64,000 bases of DNA from CAWUFC02 sp963921335 (GTDB taxonomy: Bacteria; Pseudomonadota; Gammaproteobacteria; Pseudomonadales; Halieaceae), in the NCBI GenBank assembly GCA_963921335.3, contig CAWUFC020000001.1:744001-808000 (forward strand). The letters are read 5' to 3'. A program made the translations under genes and the position numbers. Below, in pieces: positions 58,385-64,000 of the stretch (the first letter of the stretch is position 1; every line of letters starts with the position of its first letter). A model generated the notes under the pieces. That model was not told the DNA's origin and searched no databases. It saw only the letters and a list, made by a program, of their open reading frames with translations.

Positions 58385-59391
58385 TCCGCGGCCAGTGTCG
58401 CGGCGATGTGGCGAAAGCTGTCCATCCGCCGCTGGCTGACTTCGCCAGATTCCAAAGCCTGCTGTAGCGCGCAGCCGGGTTCCTGCTCGTGCTGGCAATC
58501 CCGGAACTTGCAATGCCCCAGCAGTGGCCGGAATTCGCGAAATCCCTGTTCCACATCGGGCCGGGCCATATGCCACAGGCCGAACTCGCGGATGCCGGGT
58601 GAATCGATAAGGGAGCCACCCCTGGGCATGTGAAACAGTTCTGCGGTCGTAGTGGTATGTGTGCCCTTGCCGCGCTGCTCCGAGAGAGCGCCAACCCTGG
58701 CGTCAGTGCCGGGCAACAGTTCATTGACCAATGAAGACTTGCCCACACCAGACTGGCCGACGAATACGCTGACTTTGCCCGTCAGTTCGAGGTGCAGGCT
58801 TTCCAGCCCCTGATCCTGTTTGCAGGAGGCGCGCAGCACCCGGTAGCCCAGCTCGGGGTAGGGCGCCAGCAGTGTATCAATCTGTTGTGCCCGTTCATCC
58901 TGCAATAGATCGCTCTTGTTAAGCAGGATCAGCGGCTCGATGCCGACGGCCTCCGCTGCCACCAGATAGCGGTCTACCAGGTTGGCGTGAGGCTCGGGCA
59001 GGGGCGCAATGACGATCACAATCTGGTCGATGTTGGCCGCCACCGTTTTCATGTCGCCGTGAGGGTCCGGGCGCAGCAATTCGGAGGCACGAGGCTGACG
59101 CGCAACAACCACGCCGGTGGGGTCTCCTGCACACCAGACCACACGATCACCGGTGACCAGTGATTCCAGGTTTGCCCGCAGGTGACAGCGGCTGCGCTCG
59201 CCATCATGCCCCTCAACTTCGATTTGCGTGCCGAAGTGTGCCGTGACCAGGCCTTCCTGCTCGGGGCCAAGTTCGCCTGCGCCCAGCAAGGCTTCCGCCT
59301 GTGCGTCCCGTTTACGGGCACGTTCGCGGCGTTCCTCCTGAATTTTTTCTACGCGCCAGGCCTGGCGTCTGTTCAGCTTGCGTTTGGCCAT
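58381..59391 (-). CDS. rsgA: Ribosome small-subunit biogenesis GTPase
   Basis: This 336-residue circularly permuted GTPase has an N-terminal OB fold, G4 LLNKSDLL, G1 FVGQSGVGKSSLVNELL, G3 IDSPGIREFGLW, and a zinc site with CKFRDCQHEQEPGC. It matures the 30S subunit. The gene diverges from orn, as is typical for this group. The basic N-terminus (MAKRKLNRRQAWRVEKIQEE) is common in gammaproteobacterial RsgA. Confidence 0.95.
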   Translation of the reverse strand: MAKRKLNRRQAWRVEKIQEERRERARKRDAQAEALLGAGELGPEQEGLVTAHFGTQIEVEGHDGERSRCHLRANLESLVTGDRVVWCAGDPTGVVVARQPRASELLRPDPHGDMKTVAANIDQIVIVIAPLPEPHANLVDRYLVAAEAVGIEPLILLNKSDLLQDERAQQIDTLLAPYPELGYRVLRASCKQDQGLESLHLELTGKVSVFVGQSGVGKSSLVNELLPGTDARVGALSEQRGKGTHTTTTAELFHMPRGGSLIDSPGIREFGLWHMARPDVEQGFREFRPLLGHCKFRDCQHEQEPGCALQQALESGEVSQRRMDSFRHIAATLAAD

Positions 59392-59458
59392 AGCGCATTA
59401 TTAGCCCGCACAGGTCATTTTGCTACACTGTCTGGCATATCCGGCAAAGGCGGTACGC

Positions 59459-59998
59459 ATGTTCAGCGAACAGAATCTGATTTGGGTTGACCTGGAAATG
59501 ACCGGGCTCGACCCCGACAACGATGTGGTGATTGAGATTGCCTCGATCGTGACTGACAGTGAATTACGCACCCTGGCCGAAGGGCCGGTTATCGCCCTGC
59601 ATCAGTCAGAGGAGCGGCTGGCTGGGATGGATGAGTGGAATACTACCCACCACACCCGCTCGGGGCTCGTGGACCGGGTGAGGGAGAGTCAGGACGACGA
59701 GGCCAGTGCCACCCGGCGTACCATCGAGTTCCTGAAGGACTATGTTCCCGCGGGGGCCTCGCCCATGTGCGGCAACAGTATTTGCCAGGATCGCCGTTTC
59801 ATGGCCCGGCATATGCCTGAGCTAGAAGCCTACTTCCACTATCGCAACCTGGATGTCAGCACCGTCAAAATCCTGGCCCAGCGCTGGCGCCCGGATTTAT
59901 TGTCGGGCTTCACCAAAAAAGGTGCACACCTGGCCCTGGATGACATTCGCGAGTCCATCGAAGAACTGCAGTACTACCGCGACACCTTCCTGCGCTGA
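59459..59998 (+). CDS. orn: Oligoribonuclease
   Basis: This 179-residue DEDDh exonuclease removes nucleotides from very short RNAs. Exo I is WVDLEMTGLDPDNDVVIEIA, Exo II GNSICQDRRFMARHMPELE, and Exo III carries the His and Asp in KGAHLALDDIRESIEELQYY. Start at 59459 gives the usual 180-residue length. The stop is four bases before a GGGGTCAG palindrome (copy D), which may end its transcript. Confidence 0.96.
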   Translation: MFSEQNLIWVDLEMTGLDPDNDVVIEIASIVTDSELRTLAEGPVIALHQSEERLAGMDEWNTTHHTRSGLVDRVRESQDDEASATRRTIEFLKDYVPAGASPMCGNSICQDRRFMARHMPELEAYFHYRNLDVSTVKILAQRWRPDLLSGFTKKGAHLALDDIRESIEELQYYRDTFLR

Positions 59999-60001
59999 AG
60001 T

Positions 60002-60082
60002 TTCAAGGGGTCAGATAACTTGATTATTTAGTTAAGGGGTCAGACCCTTTGGTGTGGTTTTCAAGTTATCTGACCCCTTGAA
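60002..60082. repeat. GGGGTCAG palindrome, copy D (nested)
   Basis: Outer arms of 22 bases (60002-60023 and 60061-60082) equal the outer part of copy A. The 37-base loop holds a second smaller unit, AAGGGGTCAGACCCTTT (60034-60050). The right arm overlaps the end of queG, supplying its last codons and stop. The element fills the orn–queG gap and should stop both transcripts. Confidence 0.85.
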
Positions 60083-61134
60083 GCATTGTGTTGGGCTAGC
60101 GCCCATTGCACGTGTTCGCGCACCAGCTCGGAAGGATGGTCAGCTCTTTGCTCCAGTGCCGCGATGATGTCGGGAGAGCTGGGTGCATTCCCCAGGCCCA
60201 CCGCCAGGTTGCGCAGCCAGCGCTCAAAGCCGATCCGACGGATAGCCGAACCTTCAGTGTTGCGTAGAAACTCCTCTTCTTCCCACAGGAAGAGCTCGGT
60301 GAGTTTACGGTCGTCCAGTTGGTGGCGGGGTTTAAAGTCATCTTCTGTTGTGGTCTCTGAAAACTTGTTCCAGGGGCAGACCAGCTGGCAGTCATCGCAG
60401 CCAAAAACCCGATTGCCCATCAAAGGCCGCAGCGCTTCATCGATGCTGCCAAAGTGTTCGATGGTGAGGTACGAAATGCACTTGCGGGCGTCTAGCTGAA
60501 ACGGGCCCACAAAGGCATCAGTCGGGCAGATATCCAGGCAGGCCTGGCAGCTGCCGCAGTGTTTATCCGCCTGGGGCGGATCGCTGGGCAACGGCAGATC
60601 GGTATAAATCTCGCCCAGGAAGAACCAGGATCCTGCCTGCGAATTGATGAGCATGGTGTTCTTCGCAATCCAGCCCAGCCCCGCTTTCTCGGCGATAGCG
60701 CGCTCCAGCACTGGCGCACTATCTACAAAGGCGCGGTACTGTCCGCCTGCTGCCGCTTCAATGCGTTCTGCCAGCTGCGCCAGTCGCTTGCGGATGAGTT
60801 TGTGGTAGTCGCGCCCGAGGGTATAGCGGGAAATGTATGCCTTGTCGCCCTGCTTCAGCAGCGCTTCGGGATCGGCTGATTCGCTGCGGTAATCCATGCG
60901 CAGTGATAACACTCTCAAGGTACCGGGAATGAGCTGATCCGGGTTGGTGCGTTTGTCCCCGTGTTTGCTCATATAATCCATGTCGCCGTGGTAGCCAGCG
61001 TCCAGCCAGCGTTGCAGGTAACGAGGATGCTCTCCCAAATCCACGTCACATATACCCACTTGCTGAAAACCCAGCTCGCGGGCCCAGTTGCGGATCTGTT
61101 CCGCCAGTGCTGAGTACTGCTGGGTGTCTGACAT
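60061..61134 (-). CDS. queG: Epoxyqueuosine reductase
   Basis: This 357-residue cobalamin- and Fe-S-dependent enzyme reduces epoxyqueuosine to queuosine in tRNA. Two [4Fe-4S] motifs are plain: HCGSCQACLDICPTDAF and GCDDCQLVCPWNKF. The catalytic Asp region FVDSAPVLERA and a C-terminal HEAT-like helix are present. The last six residues (SRGQIT) and stop are read from the GGGGTCAG palindrome, so the C-terminus appears to have been replaced or extended by it. The gene diverges from nnr by 17 bases. Confidence 0.94.
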   Translation of the reverse strand: MSDTQQYSALAEQIRNWARELGFQQVGICDVDLGEHPRYLQRWLDAGYHGDMDYMSKHGDKRTNPDQLIPGTLRVLSLRMDYRSESADPEALLKQGDKAYISRYTLGRDYHKLIRKRLAQLAERIEAAAGGQYRAFVDSAPVLERAIAEKAGLGWIAKNTMLINSQAGSWFFLGEIYTDLPLPSDPPQADKHCGSCQACLDICPTDAFVGPFQLDARKCISYLTIEHFGSIDEALRPLMGNRVFGCDDCQLVCPWNKFSETTTEDDFKPRHQLDDRKLTELFLWEEEEFLRNTEGSAIRRIGFERWLRNLAVGLGNAPSSPDIIAALEQRADHPSELVREHVQWALAQHNASRGQIT

Positions 61135-61151
61135 GCGTATAATTTTACCCT

Positions 61152-62624
61152 ATGGATCTATACACAGCAGCGCAAACCCGGGAACTCGATCGAATCGCTA
61201 TCGAGGAGCTGGGTATTCCGGGATTTACACTGATGTCGCGGGCCGGGCGAGCCGCCTTTGAGGTGTTGCAGGAGCAGTGGCCTGATCAGGGGCCGCTGCA
61301 TATTTTCTGTGGGCCCGGCAACAATGGAGGTGATGGCTCCATCGTCGCCGCCCTGGCCGCAGCCCGGCGTATACCCGTGCACCTGTATCAGCTGGGTGAC
61401 ACCGCCAAAATCACCGGTGACGCCCTGACAGCTCGCCAGCGCGCTGAGCAGGCCGGGGTAACCGCCCAGCCCTGGAGAGGTGAGATCAATCTGGATGAGG
61501 GCATCATCATCGATGCCATGCTCGGCACTGGTTTGGGTGGTGATGTACGCGAACCTTATGTGGGCGCGATTCAGCACATTAATCACAGCGGCTTACCGGT
61601 ACTGGCACTGGATATTCCCTCAGGCCTTTGTGCAGATACCGGCCGCGTGCTCGGCGGTGCGGTGCGGGCCGAGCGCACCATTACTTTTATAGGCTGCAAG
61701 CAGGGCCTGTTAACCGGTGCGGGTCCGGACCTGTCTGGCCTGATTAATTACACCGACCTCGAAGTGCCGCTGGAGGCCTTTGAAAAGCTACCCTGCCAGG
61801 CACGCATGCTGGAGCTGGATGAATGTCTGGCGGCACTGCCGTCGCGACCCTTGCATGCGCATAAAGGTCTGTTTGGCAGCGTGCTGGTGCTTGGCGGTGA
61901 TCACGGTATGGGTGGCGCTGCACTGATGGCCGCAGAAGCCGCCGGTCGTTGTGGTGCCGGTCTGGTCAGCGTGGGTACCCGTGGTGAACATGTTGCAGGC
62001 ATATTGGCGCGACGCCCTGAAGTGATGTGCCACAATCTGGGTGCCATGGCAGATGCCCGGCAGCTGGTGGCATCGGCCACAGTCGTGGCCGTTGGGCCCG
62101 GTCTGGGGCAAAACCCCTGGGGTGAGCAATTGCTTTATGCCGCTGCAGAAAGTGACAAGCCACTGGTTGTCGATGCCGATGCGCTGAATCTTCTAGCGGG
62201 TGGCAAACTGGTCAGCCCCGGCAGGCGCGACAACTGGATTCTTACCCCGCATCCCGGAGAGGCAGCCCGGCTACTGGGCACTGATACGAAAACGGTACAA
62301 AGCGATCGCTTTGCTGCCGTGCGCGAATTGCAGGCCCGTTTCGGCGGCGTTGTGCTATTGAAAGGCTCCGGCACCCTGATTGCCTCTGATGAACAAACCA
62401 TTGATGTAAGTTGCTACGGCAATCCCGGTATGGCCAGCGGCGGCATGGGCGACGTGCTCAGCGGTGTGCTGGCAGGTTTGTTGGCCCAGGGTTTGACGCC
62501 ACTTGAGGCGACGCGTTTGGGCGTGTGTCTGCACGGTGCGGCGGCTGACCTGGCAGCAGAAGCAGGTGAGCGGGGCTTGTTGGCCACTGACCTGATGCCA
62601 CATTTGCAGGAGCTGTTGGCTTGA
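61152..62624 (+). CDS. nnr: Bifunctional NAD(P)H-hydrate epimerase/dehydratase
   Basis: This 490-residue protein joins a YjeF N-terminal epimerase domain (about 1-210; FCGPGNNGGDGSIVA, then IIIDAMLGTGLGG) to an ADP-dependent dehydratase domain (about 225-490). In the latter, GSVLVLGGDHGMGGAALMA, LTPHPGEAARLLG and YGNPGMASGGMGDVLSG are recognisable. It repairs hydrated NADH and NADPH. The tsaE gene overlaps its stop by four bases, the usual order in gammaproteobacteria. Confidence 0.95.
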   Translation: MDLYTAAQTRELDRIAIEELGIPGFTLMSRAGRAAFEVLQEQWPDQGPLHIFCGPGNNGGDGSIVAALAAARRIPVHLYQLGDTAKITGDALTARQRAEQAGVTAQPWRGEINLDEGIIIDAMLGTGLGGDVREPYVGAIQHINHSGLPVLALDIPSGLCADTGRVLGGAVRAERTITFIGCKQGLLTGAGPDLSGLINYTDLEVPLEAFEKLPCQARMLELDECLAALPSRPLHAHKGLFGSVLVLGGDHGMGGAALMAAEAAGRCGAGLVSVGTRGEHVAGILARRPEVMCHNLGAMADARQLVASATVVAVGPGLGQNPWGEQLLYAAAESDKPLVVDADALNLLAGGKLVSPGRRDNWILTPHPGEAARLLGTDTKTVQSDRFAAVRELQARFGGVVLLKGSGTLIASDEQTIDVSCYGNPGMASGGMGDVLSGVLAGLLAQGLTPLEATRLGVCLHGAAADLAAEAGERGLLATDLMPHLQELLA

Positions 62625-63085
62625 CCGGATCGACGCTGATAAAGGCCGCCGCCAGCGAAGCTGAAATGGTCGCCCTCGGCGGGCAGCTGGGTGCAGTGCT
62701 TAAGCCTGGTATGGTGGTGTTTCTTGAAGGCGAGTTGGGAATGGGTAAAACCACCCTGGCTCGGGGCCTGATTCAGTCCCTGGGGCACCAGGGCGCTGTG
62801 AAGAGCCCAACCTACACCCTGGTGGAGCCCTACGAGCTGGCTGGTCGTCCCGTCTATCATTTTGACTTATATCGACTCAGCGACCCGGAGGAGCTGGAGT
62901 TTATGGGTATCAGGGATTACTTCACCGGGGACAGCCTGGCCCTGCTGGAATGGCCCGAACGCGGTCAGGGTTTTTTGCCCCCAGCGGATTTAGTGGTTAC
63001 GATAGAGGCTGATGGAGAGGGCAGGCGCATTGAGCTGTTGGCACAGAGCCAACCCGGGGTTGCGACACTGACCCTCCTGAAATAG
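62621..63085 (+). CDS. tsaE: tRNA threonylcarbamoyladenosine synthesis ATPase
   Basis: This 154-residue protein has the Walker A EGELGMGKTTLARGLI and the TsaE signature VKSPTYTLVEPYE followed by YHFDLYRLSDPEELEFMG. With TsaB and TsaD it completes t6A modification of tRNAs. The start codon is TTG at 62621, overlapping the nnr stop (TTGA); the first residues MTGSTLIKAA match family length. The amidase gene follows 32 bases later. Confidence 0.93.
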   Translation: MTGSTLIKAAASEAEMVALGGQLGAVLKPGMVVFLEGELGMGKTTLARGLIQSLGHQGAVKSPTYTLVEPYELAGRPVYHFDLYRLSDPEELEFMGIRDYFTGDSLALLEWPERGQGFLPPADLVVTIEADGEGRRIELLAQSQPGVATLTLLK

Positions 63086-63117
63086 AGAGCCGGCACAAGG
63101 CCGGCAGCGGGAGTGCA

Positions 63118-64000
63118 ATGAAAGGCGGGAAATTCGGCGCCGTCTTGGTGAGCATACTGCTGTGTATGACAGTGGCGGCACCCGCTGCGCTCTCGATGCA
63201 GCTCAAGGATGTGCGCCTGTGGCGCGCCCCCGATCATACGCGTGTAGTGTTCGACCTGGACTCGGCACCCAGCCACAATCTTATAACCCTGGATAATCCC
63301 CATCGCGTTGTCATCGACCTGAAAGACACACAATTTGCGACCAGCTTTTCGGGCCTGACTTTGGCCAATACCCCCATTGTCAAAATGCGACATGGTATTC
63401 GTAAGGGCGACGACCTGCGCATCGTACTCGACCTGTCAGAGCAGGTGAAGCCGCGCAGCTTCACTCTTAAAGCCAACGAGGTGCGGGGCAACCGCCTGGT
63501 GCTGGATCTCTACGACCTCACTCCGCGCAGCGTCAAGCAGCCCTCTGTGAAGAAAAGTGTCGACAGTTCTGCCAAGCGCGACATCGTCATTGCGATTGAT
63601 GCCGGGCACGGTGGTGAAGATCCCGGCGCACTGGGGCCAAAACCCAAACGCCTGCTTGAGAAGAATGTGGTGTTGGCCATTGCCAAAGATGTGCAAGGCC
63701 TGTTTGAAAAACAGAAAGGTTTTAAGCCGGTACTGATTCGCACCGGCGACTACTATGTGGGCCTGAAGAAGCGTCGCGACCTGGCCCGCAAATATCAAGC
63801 GGACATCTTCGTCTCTATTCACGCTGATGCCTTCAGTAGCCCGAAAGCGAAAGGCTCCTCGGTGTATACGCTGTCCCAGCGTGGTGCTTCTAGTACTTTT
63901 GCCAAGTTCCTGGCCGAGCGTGAAAACGCTGCTGACCTGGTGGGCGGTGTCAGCCTCAATGACAAAGACGACCAGCTTGCCCAGGTGCTCTACGATATGT
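63118..64000 (+). CDS. amiB: N-acetylmuramoyl-L-alanine amidase (AmiB/AmiC type), cut by window end
   Basis: The 5' 883 bases encode a signal peptide (about 1-26), an AMIN domain (about 27-130; VRLWRAPDHTRVVFDLDS, KMRHGIRKGDDLRIVLDLS) and most of an Amidase_3 catalytic domain. Its zinc ligands are visible: His in AIDAGHGGEDPGA, Glu in RLLEKNVVLAI and His in FVSIHADAF. It cleaves septal peptidoglycan during daughter-cell separation. GGGAG precedes the ATG. The frame is open at the window end, so the C-terminus is not seen. It follows tsaE, as is usual. Confidence 0.93.
   Translation, partial: MKGGKFGAVLVSILLCMTVAAPAALSMQLKDVRLWRAPDHTRVVFDLDSAPSHNLITLDNPHRVVIDLKDTQFATSFSGLTLANTPIVKMRHGIRKGDDLRIVLDLSEQVKPRSFTLKANEVRGNRLVLDLYDLTPRSVKQPSVKKSVDSSAKRDIVIAIDAGHGGEDPGALGPKPKRLLEKNVVLAIAKDVQGLFEKQKGFKPVLIRTGDYYVGLKKRRDLARKYQADIFVSIHADAFSSPKAKGSSVYTLSQRGASSTFAKFLAERENAADLVGGVSLNDKDDQLAQVLYDM

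Noticed and set aside
57407..58576. Minus-strand open frame of 389 codons opposite the exported beta-rich protein
   Set aside because: The plus-strand frame has a signal peptide and alternating beta pattern; the reverse frame is a shadow that also runs into rsgA.

Overview
The window reads as chromosome of a moderately GC-rich gammaproteobacterium. Conserved blocks point that way: queG–nnr–tsaE–amiB, rsgA/orn next to psd, split pqiA with pqiB and pqiC, pdxH and asnS. Glucosylglycerate-type solute genes, several crotonases and many small lipoproteins suggest a marine heterotroph of the Cellvibrionales/Halieaceae kind; that placement is inference. Almost all sequence is coding, in tight operons with ATGA/TGATG overlaps. 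I see no rRNA, tRNA, CRISPR array, prophage or intact transposase gene.

Layout. 0–4.4 kb: a plus-strand run of glucosylglycerate synthase-like and phosphorylase-like genes, beta-carbonic anhydrase and a crotonase. 4.4–9.5 kb: a coupled CDGSH–small protein–VOC trio, a double nitrilase with a degenerate second half, a small monooxygenase bracketed by palindromes, a second crotonase, an MBL hydrolase and a DUF2288 protein. 9.5–23.8 kb: one minus-strand run of 13 genes, the most unusual part of the window. It encodes a MotA/TolQ/ExbB-type channel, two vWA proteins with ExbD/MotB-like N-terminal membrane anchors, an actin/Hsp70-fold protein, a PEGA-repeat protein with a SUMF1-like domain, two TPR-type proteins (one ending in a TonB-C-like domain), four lipoproteins, a small exported acidic protein and an M48 metalloprotease. 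I read it as an uncharacterised, possibly ion-driven, envelope-spanning machine.

24–41 kb: housekeeping and envelope genes. These include a thioesterase, a methyltransferase, pdxH, a GST, a CinA-like protein, the Pqi lipid-transport operon with a NUDIX hydrolase, a frameshifted DUF924 gene, an FKBP isomerase, an iron-dependent alcohol dehydrogenase, an orphan ParA, a sodium symporter, a periplasmic chorismate mutase and cysH. 41–49 kb: intergenic islands with three copies of a structured repeat, a 43-residue membrane protein gene, a transglutaminase-like/TPR lipoprotein, a membrane sulfatase-fold operon, an SDR, a SYLF lipid-binding protein and asnS. 49–64 kb: an RNase II-type enzyme, PIN-PhoH, an alpha/beta hydrolase, sulfurtransferase–psd–MFS, rsgA, orn, queG, nnr, tsaE and the start of amiB, cut by the window end.

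Two dispersed non-coding repeat families occur: GGGGTCAG palindromes (four copies, one of which supplies the last codons of queG), and a roughly 58-nt core with two hairpins inside longer inverted repeats. In the second family, sequence differences fall in loops or are compensated in stems.
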